From the NCBI RefSeq assembly GCF_900078315.1, contig NZ_FKBS01000029.1, positions 801,021 to 865,020 of the forward strand: a stretch of DNA of 64,000 nt, read 5' to 3'. The translations under genes and the position numbers were made by a program. This stretch comes from Bordetella ansorpii (GTDB lineage Bacteria > Pseudomonadota > Gammaproteobacteria > Burkholderiales > Burkholderiaceae_B). Position 1 is the first letter of the stretch. Every line of letters starts with the position of its first letter. Below the pieces are notes generated by a model. It did no database searches and had not been told where the DNA came from. It was given only the letters and a program-made list of their open reading frames with translations. This document shows positions 25,718-34,825 of this stretch, piece after piece.

Positions 25718-27190
25718 ATGACTCAGTCCTCCCTCACGCTCAAGCGCCCCGACCTGCTGCGCGACGCCTGCTACCTCGACGGCAAATGGGTCGCCGCCAC
25801 CGGCGCCAGCATCCCCGTGGACAACCCGTCCACCGGCAAGACCATCGTGTCCGTGCCCAAGCTGGGCCGCAAGGAAACCGAGCAGGCGATCGACAGCGCC
25901 GCCGCCGCCCTGCCCGCCTGGGCCGCCAAGACCGGCAAGGAGCGCGCCGCCGTGCTGCTGAAGTGGTCGCAGCTGATGATGGCCAACCAGCAGGACCTGG
26001 CCGCCATCATGACCGCCGAGCAGGGCAAGCCCGTGACCGAAGCCGCGGGCGAGATCGCCTATGCCGCCTCGTTCCTGGAATGGTTCGGCGAGGAAGCCAA
26101 GCGCATCGACGGCGACGTGCTGCAAAGCCCCAAGGCCGGCCAGCGCCTGCTGGTGCTGAAACAGCCCATCGGCGTCACCGCCGCCATCACGCCGTGGAAC
26201 TTCCCCGCCGCCATGATTACCCGCAAGGCCGGCCCCGCGCTGGCCGCCGGCTGCACCATGATCGTCAAGCCGGCCCAGCAGACCCCGCTGACGGCGCTGG
26301 CCCTGGCCGTGCTGGCCGAGGAAGCCGGCGTGCCCAAGGGCGTGTTCCACGTCATCACCGGCAGCTCGCGCGACATCGGCGCGGCGCTGTGCGAAAGCGA
26401 CGTCGTGCGCAAGCTGAGCTTCACGGGCTCGACCGAAGTGGGCCGCACGCTGATGGAGCAATGCGCACCCACCATCAAGAAGCTGTCGCTGGAACTGGGC
26501 GGCAACGCGCCGTTCATCGTGTTCGACGACGCCGACCTCGACGCGGCCGTGGACGGCATCCTGGCCTCGAAGTACCGCAACGCCGGCCAGACCTGCGTGT
26601 GCGCCAACCGCATCTACGTGCACGATGCCGTGTACGACGAACTGGCCCAGCGCCTGGTCGCCAAGGTCAACGCCATGAAGGTGGGCGACGGCTTCGAGCA
26701 GGGCGTGACGCAAGGTCCGCTGATCGACCAGGCCGCCGTGGACAAGGTGAAGGAACACATCGAGGACGCCACGTCCAAGGGCGCGTCGGTCATCGCCGGC
26801 GGCAAGCCCCACAAGCTGGGCGGCACCTTCTTCGAACCCACCATCCTGCGCGACGTGACGCAGCAGATGAAGGTGGCGACGGAAGAAACGTTCGGCCCGG
26901 TGGCCCCGCTGTTCCGCTTCAAGGCGGAAGACGAAGTGCTGAAGATGGCCAACGACACCATCTTCGGCCTGGCCGCGTATTTCTACACGCGCGACTACGC
27001 CCGCGTGTGGCGCGTGTCGGAAGCGCTGGAATACGGCATCGTCGGCATCAACACCGGCATCATCTCGAACGAGGTCGGTCCGTTCGGCGGCGTGAAGCAG
27101 TCGGGGCTGGGCCGCGAAGGTTCCAAATACGGCATCGAGGAATATGTCGAAGCCAAGTATCTGTGCCTGGATCTGGGCGCGAAGGGCTGA
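25718..27190 (+). CDS. gabD: Succinate-semialdehyde dehydrogenase (NAD(P)+)
   Basis: 490 aa aldehyde dehydrogenase from the ATG at 25718, with GAAGGAG upstream. Catalytic Cys in NAGQTCVCANRIYV, general-base Glu in SLELGGNAPFIVFDDADLD, cofactor region GVTAAITPWNFPAAMITRK and FTGSTEVGRTLM, and the C-terminal GLGREGSKYGIEEYVE. These match the GabD subgroup. It oxidises succinate semialdehyde made by GabT to succinate, which enters the TCA cycle. A GC-rich hairpin follows the stop codon. Confidence 0.95.
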   Translation: MTQSSLTLKRPDLLRDACYLDGKWVAATGASIPVDNPSTGKTIVSVPKLGRKETEQAIDSAAAALPAWAAKTGKERAAVLLKWSQLMMANQQDLAAIMTAEQGKPVTEAAGEIAYAASFLEWFGEEAKRIDGDVLQSPKAGQRLLVLKQPIGVTAAITPWNFPAAMITRKAGPALAAGCTMIVKPAQQTPLTALALAVLAEEAGVPKGVFHVITGSSRDIGAALCESDVVRKLSFTGSTEVGRTLMEQCAPTIKKLSLELGGNAPFIVFDDADLDAAVDGILASKYRNAGQTCVCANRIYVHDAVYDELAQRLVAKVNAMKVGDGFEQGVTQGPLIDQAAVDKVKEHIEDATSKGASVIAGGKPHKLGGTFFEPTILRDVTQQMKVATEETFGPVAPLFRFKAEDEVLKMANDTIFGLAAYFYTRDYARVWRVSEALEYGIVGINTGIISNEVGPFGGVKQSGLGREGSKYGIEEYVEAKYLCLDLGAKG

Positions 27191-27202
27191 TTCACCGGGA
27201 AA

Positions 27203-27226
27203 GGCCGGCGCGAGCATGCGCCGGCC
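27203..27226 (+). terminator. GC-rich hairpin after gabD
   Basis: Perfect nine-bp stem GGCCGGCGC (27203-27211) / GCGCCGGCC (27218-27226), six-base loop. There is no U-run after it, so termination may be weak or Rho-assisted. The stem is the same nine bases as the terminator at 6832-6855. Confidence 0.55.
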
Positions 27227-27324
27227 ATGCGGCGGACGCGCAGTTTCCCTCGATTCATGAATTGCATGCATGAGACCATGCCGCCCCCCGGTCTTATCAG
27301 CCTATGCTTCGCTGACTAGACTGA

Positions 27325-28365
<1,041 letters not shown>

Positions 28366-28372
28366 GAATCGA

Positions 28373-28415
28373 GCCGGGCCGCCACACGGGACGCCCGGCG
28401 CGGTGATTGCGCCGT
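28373..28415. terminator. Hairpin pair between convergent genes
   Basis: GCCGGGC (28373-28379) / GCCCGGC (28393-28399) and CGGCGC (28397-28402) / GCGCCG (28410-28415) are two mutually exclusive stems between the stops of the aldo/keto reductase and nasR genes. No T-run on either side, so a terminator role is only probable from position. Confidence 0.35.
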
Positions 28416-28420
28416 GACGA

Positions 28421-29686
28421 TCAGCGCCGCGCCGCCGGGTGGTCCAGCACCTGCTGCGCCACGTCGGCCAGCGACATCCCGCTTTCCATCGCGGCGCGCT
28501 GCAAGCGCTCATGCGCGGCCGGTTCGGTCAGGCCGTGCTTCTGCACCAGCAACCACTTGGCGCGCTCGATGCGCTTGCGTTCGTCCAGCGCGCCGCGCGC
28601 CTGCGACAGCGCCTGGTCGGCCTGCCGCATGCGCGCGGCCTGGTCCTGCAGCATGTCCAGCATCGAACGCTCGATGCCGCCGGCCACGCCGTCTTCCGGC
28701 GGCACGTCCAGCACGCGGCGCTGCACGTTGAACAGCATGGCGGGCGACTCGCCGCCCACGTGCTGCGCGAACTGGTCCAGCAACGAGCGATGATTGTCGC
28801 GCTCGGCGCGGGCCGCCTCGATGCGCTGCGCGCACTGGCGCGCCAGCGTGTCGGCCAGGCCCTGCTCCACCGGCGCCATCGCGTCGATGCGGGCGGTGCA
28901 TAACTCGAACCACAGCTCGGCCAGCCCCGGATCCAGCGCCTGGCCCGCATGGGTCTGCCGCGCCATGCCGCGCAGTTGCTGCACCTTTTCCGTATGCGGC
29001 TGCACCTGCTGCCAGGCCGGCAGCACGTCGGCGGGCGCGCATTCGCCGAACACCTCGAAGCAGCGCTGCTGCCCCGCCGCGAGTTCGGCCATCTGGGCCT
29101 TCTGCGCATCGGTGAAATACCCCGCGGTGTATCCCAGCACGCCGTAAGCGCGCTCCTGGCCACTCAGTTCCTTGCCCTGCATGAAGTTCAGCAGCGCCAC
29201 CAACAGGCGCGTGATGCCCGCATCCAGCGAAGCATCGGCGGCCTCGAACACCACCGCCAGCAGGCTGGAGACCAGGCGCGTGAAAGCCAGGCTGGCGCCC
29301 TGTGCGTCCAGCTTTCGCTGGCGCACGCGCCACCGCAAGTCAGGCAACTCGTCCAGCCGGTACAGCGCATAGGCGATACAGCTGTACAAGCGCGCGCGGC
29401 CCGGCTGCTCGCTGCCGCGCGACAACACGCTGTCCAGGAAACCCCGCATGCGCGCCTCGCCGGATTCGGCGCCGCGCGTATAGGCATCCAGCGTGGGCAA
29501 CAGGTCGGCGCGGTCCTGGCACAGCGTCAGGATCGAATAACCGCGCTCTTTCTGAAGCGCGTGTACCAGCTCGCCCACCAGCGAGACGAACTGGCAGGTA
29601 TGCGATAGCTGCTCCAGCCCGTGCAGCTCGGACTGCCGCGCCGCCAGCAGAAACCGCAATGCCGGCCGCATGGCCCCTCTGCTCAT
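28421..29686 (-). CDS. nasR: Nitrate-sensing antitermination regulator (NIT + ANTAR domains)
   Basis: 421 aa. The helical N-terminal part (about 30-290) matches the NIT nitrate/nitrite-sensing domain (FVSLVGELVHALQKERGYSI is characteristic). The last ~60 residues form an ANTAR RNA-binding domain (ERAKWLLVQKHGLTEPAAHE, then LQRAAMESGMSLADVAQQVL). NasR of Klebsiella binds nitrate and then the nasF leader RNA to prevent termination. Here the gene is last in the nirB-nirD-nirC-cobA operon, so it would raise its own synthesis. A matching hairpin-terminator leader lies before nirB. No DNA-binding HTH is present, which supports RNA-level action. Confidence 0.9.
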   Translation of the reverse strand: MSRGAMRPALRFLLAARQSELHGLEQLSHTCQFVSLVGELVHALQKERGYSILTLCQDRADLLPTLDAYTRGAESGEARMRGFLDSVLSRGSEQPGRARLYSCIAYALYRLDELPDLRWRVRQRKLDAQGASLAFTRLVSSLLAVVFEAADASLDAGITRLLVALLNFMQGKELSGQERAYGVLGYTAGYFTDAQKAQMAELAAGQQRCFEVFGECAPADVLPAWQQVQPHTEKVQQLRGMARQTHAGQALDPGLAELWFELCTARIDAMAPVEQGLADTLARQCAQRIEAARAERDNHRSLLDQFAQHVGGESPAMLFNVQRRVLDVPPEDGVAGGIERSMLDMLQDQAARMRQADQALSQARGALDERKRIERAKWLLVQKHGLTEPAAHERLQRAAMESGMSLADVAQQVLDHPAARR

Positions 29687-29702
29687 GAGACTACCCCTGG
29701 AT

Positions 29703-30470
29703 TCAAGCCTGTTTGCGCGCCCCCGCCCGGGCGTCGATATCCTGCGGCGCGATGCCGAACATCTGGCAGGCGGCCACCTCGCCGATCACCAGGATGGCGG
29801 GGCTCTGCAGGCCGAACGCCTGGGCGTCGGCCGCCATCGCGGCCAGGGTCGAACGGCAGACGCGCTGGTCGGGCAACGAAGCACGTTCGATCATGGCCAC
29901 CGCAGTATCGCCGCACAGGCCGCCGTGCAGCAAGGCTTCGGCCACGGCGGCCAGCCGCGCCACGCCCATGTACACCACCAGCGTGGTGCCGCCTTGCGCC
30001 AGGGCCTGCCAGGCCAGCTCGCTGCCGTCCTCGGTGTGCGCCGTGACCAGCGTCACGCCGCGCGCCGCGCCGCGCAGGGTCAAGGGAATGCCGGCGGCCG
30101 TGGCCGCCGCCAGGCCGGAGGTGATGCCGTTGATCACTTCGCAGGCCACGCCGTGGCGCGTCAGCCACTCGGCCTCTTCGCCGCCCCGGCCGAAGATACA
30201 GGGATCGCCTCCCTTCAGGCGCGCCACGCGCAGGCCCTGGCGGGCATAGCGCAGCATCAGGCGCTGGATGAAGTCCTGCGGCGTGGAGCGGCAGCCGCCG
30301 CGCTTGCCCACGCGGATCACGCGGGCGCCGGGGCAGAATTCCAGCACCTCGGGATTCACCAGGTCGTCCACCAGCACGACCTGGGCGCGCCGCAACGCCT
30401 TCACCGCGCGCAGCGTCAGCAGTTCCGGATCGCCGGGGCCGGCGCCGATCAGCCAGACAGAGGTTTCCAT
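29703..30470 (-). CDS. cobA: Uroporphyrinogen-III C-methyltransferase (SUMT)
   Basis: 255 aa. SAM methyltransferase motifs: VWLIGAGPGDPELLTLRAVK at the N-terminus, VRVGKRGG-type loop (VIRVGKRGGCRSTPQDFI), RLKGGDPCIFGRGGEEAEWL, and INGITSGLAAATAAGIPLT. It methylates uroporphyrinogen III at C2 and C7 to precorrin-2, the first step to siroheme. Siroheme is the cofactor of NirB, explaining its place in the nitrite reductase operon. It lacks the CysG dehydrogenase/ferrochelatase domain, so those steps must be encoded elsewhere. Sixteen bases separate it from nasR. Confidence 0.93.
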   Translation of the reverse strand: METSVWLIGAGPGDPELLTLRAVKALRRAQVVLVDDLVNPEVLEFCPGARVIRVGKRGGCRSTPQDFIQRLMLRYARQGLRVARLKGGDPCIFGRGGEEAEWLTRHGVACEVINGITSGLAAATAAGIPLTLRGAARGVTLVTAHTEDGSELAWQALAQGGTTLVVYMGVARLAAVAEALLHGGLCGDTAVAMIERASLPDQRVCRSTLAAMAADAQAFGLQSPAILVIGEVAACQMFGIAPQDIDARAGARKQA

Positions 30471-30497
30471 GATCGTGCTCCTGATGCGCTTGAAGAA

Positions 30498-31310
30498 TCA
30501 GCCGAAGCTGCGCTTGGGCGCGGTCTTCAGGTGGGTGGCGTACAGCGTCAGGCCGGTCAGCGAGATGCCGCCCACCATGTTGCCCAGCACCACGGGCAGC
30601 TCGTTCCAGATCAGGTAGTCCATGATGGAGAACTGGCCGCCCATGATGAGCGCCGAGGGGAACAGGAACATGTTCACCACCGAATGCTCGAAGCCCATGG
30701 CGAAGAACAGCATGATGGGCATCCACATGGCGATGACCTTGCCGCTGACGGAGGTCGAGATCATGGCGCCCACCACGCCCAGCGACACCATCCAGTTGCA
30801 CAGCACGCCACGGATGAAGATGGTCAGCATGCCCGCCGCGCCGTATTCCTTGTAGCCCAGCGTGCGGTTCTCGCCGATGTGCGAGATGACCTCGCCCACC
30901 TTGTTCACCGGCGCCGCGAAGCCGTAGGTGAAAACGATGGCCATCATCAGCGCCACCGTCAGCGCGCCCGCGAAATTGCCCAGGAACACCACGCCCCAGT
31001 GGCGCAGGATCACGCCGACCGTGATGCCGGGCCGCTTCTCGAACAGCGCCAGCGGCGTCAGCACAAACACGCCGGTCAGCAGGTCGAAACCCATCAGGTA
31101 CAACATGCAGAAGCCGACGGGAAACAGCGCGGCGCCCAGGATGGGCGAGCCGGTCTGCACGCTGACCGTGACGGCGAACACGGCGGCCAGCGCCAGGATG
31201 GCGCCGGCCATGTAGGCGCGCAGCAGCGCGTCGCGGGTGCCCATGTGCAGCTTGGATTCGCCTGCGTCGACCATCTTGGTGACGAATTCGGTGGGAACGA
31301 TATAGGACAT
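30498..31310 (-). CDS. nirC: Formate/nitrite transporter family channel, nitrite type
   Basis: 270 aa, six hydrophobic segments, FNT family. Signature regions are AYMAGAILALAAVFAVTV, LFPVGFCMLYLMGFDLLTGV, GNFAGALTVALMMA, RGVLCNWMVSLGVVGAM and FFAMGFEHSVVNMFLFPSAL with the central His of the pore. It would move nitrite across the inner membrane, importing substrate for NirBD or exporting excess. Its position between nirD and cobA supports nitrite rather than formate. Start at 31310. Confidence 0.92.
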   Translation of the reverse strand: MSYIVPTEFVTKMVDAGESKLHMGTRDALLRAYMAGAILALAAVFAVTVSVQTGSPILGAALFPVGFCMLYLMGFDLLTGVFVLTPLALFEKRPGITVGVILRHWGVVFLGNFAGALTVALMMAIVFTYGFAAPVNKVGEVISHIGENRTLGYKEYGAAGMLTIFIRGVLCNWMVSLGVVGAMISTSVSGKVIAMWMPIMLFFAMGFEHSVVNMFLFPSALIMGGQFSIMDYLIWNELPVVLGNMVGGISLTGLTLYATHLKTAPKRSFG

Positions 31311-31344
31311 TTTGGATACCTCGGTGCTTCGATGAAGGGATGAA

Positions 31345-31704
31345 TCAGGCCGCGATCTCGACCGCGTCGCCCGTGATGCGCGCGGGCCATACGCGCAGTT
31401 GCTGGTCGGGAAACTCCACGCAACTGCCGTCCGCCAGCCGGAAATGCTGCTTGTAGAGCGGCGAGGCCACGACCAGCGCGCCGGCCAGGTGCCCCACGAT
31501 GCCGCGGCCGATCACGTTGGCGCCCGACTTGGGATCACGGTGTTCCACGGCATAGACGGCATCGCCTTCCTGCGGCAGGTAGAACAGCGCCACCTGCGCG
31601 CCGTCCACCCAGGCGACCACGCCGGAGTTGGCCACGAGATCGGCGCGCTGGCACACGGTGCGCCACGAGGCCTGGACGTCGGAACGTTGCAGGGTTGCGG
31701 TCAT
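31345..31704 (-). CDS. nirD: Nitrite reductase (NADH) small subunit
   Basis: 119 aa from the ATG at 31704, which overlaps the nirB stop by one base (TGATG). The Rieske-like fold is recognisable (WRTVCQRADLVANSGVVAWV; VYAVEHRDPKSGANVIGRGI; DGSCVEFPDQQLRVWPARI), but the Cys/His cluster ligands of true Rieske proteins are absent, as is usual for NirD. It associates with NirB in the cytosolic NADH-dependent enzyme that reduces nitrite to ammonium. The translational overlap would favour balanced synthesis. Confidence 0.93.
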   Translation of the reverse strand: MTATLQRSDVQASWRTVCQRADLVANSGVVAWVDGAQVALFYLPQEGDAVYAVEHRDPKSGANVIGRGIVGHLAGALVVASPLYKQHFRLADGSCVEFPDQQLRVWPARITGDAVEIAA

Positions 31705-34265
31705 CAAAGTTGCTCCACGGCGATGGGAATGCGGCGGGCCTCGGCGGCCGTGGCGGGGCGGCGCTGGCCTCGTTCCTCCACGAACTGCACGTCGGGATCC
31801 GCGCGGCGGTCGTTGACGAAGGTGCGGAAGCGCTTGAGCTTCTCGGGATCGTTGATGGCGTTGGCCCATTCGCATTCGTAGCGGTCCACCACCAGTTGCA
31901 TCTGCGACTCCAGCTCGGCCGCCAGCCCCAGGCTGTCGTGCAGCACCACGTCCTTCAGGTAGTCCAGCCCGCCGTCCAGCGACTCGCGCCACACCGAGGT
32001 GCGTTGCAGCTTGTCGGCCGTGCGGATGTACAGCATCAGCACGCGGTCGATCAGGCGGATCAGCATCTCGTCGTCCAGATCCGTGGCGAACAGTTCTGCG
32101 TGGCGCGGCCGCATGCCGCCATTGCCGCACACGTACAGGTTCCAGCCGCGCTCGGTGGCGATCACGCCGATGTCCTTGCTCTGGGCCTCGGCGCACTCCC
32201 GCGTGCAGCCCGACACCGCGAACTTCAGCTTGTGCGGCGCGCGCAGGCCCTTGTAGCGGTGTTCGATGCGCAACGCCATGACCACGCTGTCCTGTACGCC
32301 GTAGCGGCACCAGGTGCTGCCCACGCAGGATTTCACCGTGCGGGTCGACTTGCCGTAGGCATGGCCCGTCTCGAAGCCCGCCGCGATCAGCTCGGCCCAG
32401 ATGTCCGGCAACTCGTGCAACTGCGCGCCGAACAGGTCGATGCGCTGGCCGCCCGTGATCTTGGTGTACAGCTGGTACTTCTTCGCCACGGCGCCGATGG
32501 CGATCAGCCCGTCCGGCGTCACCTCGCCACCCGGAATGCGCGGCACCACCGAGTAGGTGCCGTTCTTCTGCATGTTGGCCATGAAGGTGTCGTTGGTGTC
32601 CTGCAGCGGCACCAGCAGCGGATCCTGGATCGGCCGGTTCCAGCACGAGGCCAGCACCGACGCCACCGCGGGCTTGCAGATGTCGCAGCCCACGTGGCCC
32701 CGGCCATGCGCGGCCAGCAGTTGCTCGAACGACTCGATGCCCTCCACCCGCACGAAGTGATAGAGCTCCTGCCGCGTATAGGCGAAGTGCTCGCACAGGC
32801 TCTTGTCCACCGCCACGCCGCGCGCGGACAGTTCGTGCTCGAACACCTGTTTCAGCAATGCCGCGCAGCCGCCGCAGCCGGTGCCCGCCTTGGTGCAGGC
32901 CTTCACGCCCGCCAGGTCCGTACAGCCGTCGTCGATGGCCGCGCACACGGCCGCCTTGCTGACGTTATGGCACGAACAGATGGTGGCCGTGGCGGGCAGC
33001 GCGGCGGGGCCCAGCACCGGCGTATCCGCGCTGCGCGGCAGGATCAGGCCGGCGGGGTCGGCCGGCGGCGCGATGCCGTTCTGCACGTACTGCAGCAGCG
33101 TGTCGTAGTAGCTGTTGTCGCCCACCAGCACCGCGCCCAGCACGCGCTTGCCGTCCTCGGACACCACCAGGCGGCGGTAGCCGGCATTCACCTCATCCAT
33201 GTAGCGATAGCTGCGCGCGCCCGGCGTGGCGCCGTGCGCGTCGCCGATGGACCCTACGTCCACGCCCAGCAGCTTCAGCTTGGTGGACATGTCCGCGCCC
33301 GCGAAGGGCTGCGCCGGTTGTTCGCACAGGAGGGCCGCGACGGTGCGCGCCATCTGGTAGCCCGGCGCCACCAGGCCGTACACCATGCCGTTCCACAACG
33401 CGCATTCGCCGATGGCATAGATGTCGACGTCACTGGTGCGGCAATCGCCATCGATGACGATGCCGCCGCGCTCGCCCACCGCCAGGCCCGCCGTGCGCGC
33501 CAGGCCGTCACGCGGCCGGATGCCCGCCGAGAACACGACCAGATCCGTTTCCAGGGCTTCGCCGCCCGCGAAGTTCAGGCGATAGCGGTGGCGCATGCCC
33601 GGCTTGATGGTCTCGGTGGCGCGCGAGACGTGCACCTGCACGCCCAGCGCCTCGATGCGCGCGCGCAATGCCTGCCCGCCCGCCTCGTCCAGTTGCACCG
33701 GCATCAGGCGCGGCGCGAACTCCACCACGTGGGCCTCCAGCCCCAGCGCGCGCAATGCGTTGGCCGCCTCCAGGCCCAGCAGGCCACCGCCCACCACCAC
33801 GCCGCGGCGCGCGCCGGCAGCCGCCGCGCGGATGGCGTCCAGGTCTTCCAGCGTGCGATAGACCAGACGCGCCTCGGGCTCTTCCACGCCCGCGATGGGC
33901 GGCACGAAGGGAAACGAGCCGGTGGCCATCACCAGCTTGTCGTAGGCGTGACGGCCGCTGGCGGTGACCACCTCGTGGCGCGCGCGGTCGATCTCCTGCA
34001 CGCGCGTGTTCAGGTGCAGCGTCACGCCGGGCGTCTGGTACAGCGTGCCGTCGCCCATGCCCATCGACTCGGCATCGCGGCCGGACAGGTATTCGGACAG
34101 GTGCACGCGATCGTAGGCGCGCTGCGGCTCGTCGCCGAACACCTCGATGCGGTAGCGGGCCAGCGCGCCCTGCGCCACCAGTTGCTCGACGCAGTGATGG
34201 CCGACCATGCCGTTGCCGATCACGATCAGGGTTTGCAGGGGGGGTGCGGATGTCATGTCTTTCAT
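31704..34265 (-). CDS. nirB: Nitrite reductase (NADH) large subunit
   Basis: 853 aa from the ATG at 34265 (a later ATG at 34256 is possible). Order of domains: FAD/NAD(P)-binding oxidoreductase (TLIVIGNGMVGHHCVEQL; VVVGGGLLGLEAANALRALG; DVDIYAIGEC), then a BFD-type [2Fe-2S] domain (TICSCHNVSKAAVC; CTKAGTGCGGCAALL), then the siroheme/[4Fe-4S] reductase. The latter has cluster ligands CVGSTWC (CX5C) and CTREC (CX3C). It reduces nitrite to ammonium for assimilation or detoxification with NADH. First gene of the operon; its leader carries a terminator preceded by tandem hexaloop hairpins. Confidence 0.96.
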   Translation of the reverse strand: MKDMTSAPPLQTLIVIGNGMVGHHCVEQLVAQGALARYRIEVFGDEPQRAYDRVHLSEYLSGRDAESMGMGDGTLYQTPGVTLHLNTRVQEIDRARHEVVTASGRHAYDKLVMATGSFPFVPPIAGVEEPEARLVYRTLEDLDAIRAAAAGARRGVVVGGGLLGLEAANALRALGLEAHVVEFAPRLMPVQLDEAGGQALRARIEALGVQVHVSRATETIKPGMRHRYRLNFAGGEALETDLVVFSAGIRPRDGLARTAGLAVGERGGIVIDGDCRTSDVDIYAIGECALWNGMVYGLVAPGYQMARTVAALLCEQPAQPFAGADMSTKLKLLGVDVGSIGDAHGATPGARSYRYMDEVNAGYRRLVVSEDGKRVLGAVLVGDNSYYDTLLQYVQNGIAPPADPAGLILPRSADTPVLGPAALPATATICSCHNVSKAAVCAAIDDGCTDLAGVKACTKAGTGCGGCAALLKQVFEHELSARGVAVDKSLCEHFAYTRQELYHFVRVEGIESFEQLLAAHGRGHVGCDICKPAVASVLASCWNRPIQDPLLVPLQDTNDTFMANMQKNGTYSVVPRIPGGEVTPDGLIAIGAVAKKYQLYTKITGGQRIDLFGAQLHELPDIWAELIAAGFETGHAYGKSTRTVKSCVGSTWCRYGVQDSVVMALRIEHRYKGLRAPHKLKFAVSGCTRECAEAQSKDIGVIATERGWNLYVCGNGGMRPRHAELFATDLDDEMLIRLIDRVLMLYIRTADKLQRTSVWRESLDGGLDYLKDVVLHDSLGLAAELESQMQLVVDRYECEWANAINDPEKLKRFRTFVNDRRADPDVQFVEERGQRRPATAAEARRIPIAVEQL

Positions 34266-34299
34266 GGCGGCTTCCGTGGCGTGCGTCCCTGTAAAACAC

Positions 34300-34337
34300 A
34301 AAGGCACCCGAGACCAGGATGGTCATGGGGCGCCTTT
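34300..34337 (-). terminator. Intrinsic terminator in the nirB leader (attenuator)
   Basis: In the minus-strand transcript AAAGGCGCCC (34337-34328) pairs with GGGTGCCTTT (34309-34300), ten pairs with one G-U. The loop contains a second small stem GACCA/TGGTC, and GTGTTTTAC follows. It lies 34 bases before the nirB ATG, far too close to end an upstream gene, so it should attenuate nirB transcription unless antiterminated. Confidence 0.75.
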
Positions 34338-34363
34338 GCCGGGTATTGCACACGTTGTCAGTA

Positions 34364-34404
34364 GGCCCGGAGCAGCGGGCCATGCCAAGGCTTACGCAAA
34401 AGCC
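34364..34404 (-). promoter_or_regulatory. Tandem hexaloop hairpins, probable ANTAR (NasR) target
   Basis: In transcript direction, the first hairpin is GGCTT-TTGCGT-AAGCC (34404-34389) and the second is GGCCCG-CTGCTC-CGGGCC (34381-34364), seven bases apart. Both have exactly six-base loops and share T-G-C at loop positions 2-4. ANTAR proteins recognise paired hexaloop hairpins just upstream of a terminator, as found here 26 bases further on. As I recall it, the published loop consensus has A at position 1 and G at 4, which neither loop fits, so the match is structural, not by sequence. Confidence 0.55.
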
Positions 34405-34825
34405 GTGCCAGGTTGACGGAAACCGCCGTGATCGTTGCCTCGCCACGGGGAAAGGCGAGGCCGCTCCACACGACGCGCGCCAACGGGCGAGTGCCGGCGA
34501 ATGCGGCAGCGCACAACGATGGTGCAGCCATGCACGGCTGCGCGCACCGCGAAGGAGCAACGCCGTCGCGACGGGCCTGGCCCCACTGCCGCTTCACGCT
34601 TTGCGCGGGACGAGACCGGCGGCGTGTTTCGCGCCGGTCAGTTGCCCGGCCGCAAGTCCGAGGTCGCCTCACATAAAGCGCTGCCGGATGGCCGCCGGCA
34701 TTCATTGAGAATGGCGCCCGCCCCGCGACATAGCTCCGCGACAATCGGCGTCATCCCACCAAGCGCGCGCGCGTGCTAGATTGACCGCCCGACAGCCTCC
34801 GCCGGCCGCCCGGCCCCGCCCCGCC
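34405..34825. other. Divergent intergenic region upstream of nirB and the IMPase-like gene
   Basis: About 420 bases with no credible gene; the frames crossing it on both strands have no domain-like sequence. It holds an eight-bp perfect stem GCCTCGCC (34437-34444) / GGCGAGGC (34454-34461) with a nine-base loop, which may be a third leader hairpin. A TGCCGG/CCGGCA stem is at 34682-34700. The promoter of the nir operon must lie here, but I could not identify a convincing -35/-10 or sigma-54 site. Confidence 0.5.

Noticed and set aside
24326-27271. Antisense open frame of 981 codons opposite gabT and gabD
   Set aside because: Mirror of two conserved enzymes, with no recognisable motif.
31345-31704. 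nirD as a true Rieske iron-sulfur protein
   Set aside because: The Cys/His ligand pairs are absent, as normal for NirD small subunits.
34358-34744. Minus-strand frame of 128 codons upstream of nirB
   Set aside because: Arg/Ala/Pro-rich with no motif, and it covers the leader hairpins of the nir operon.
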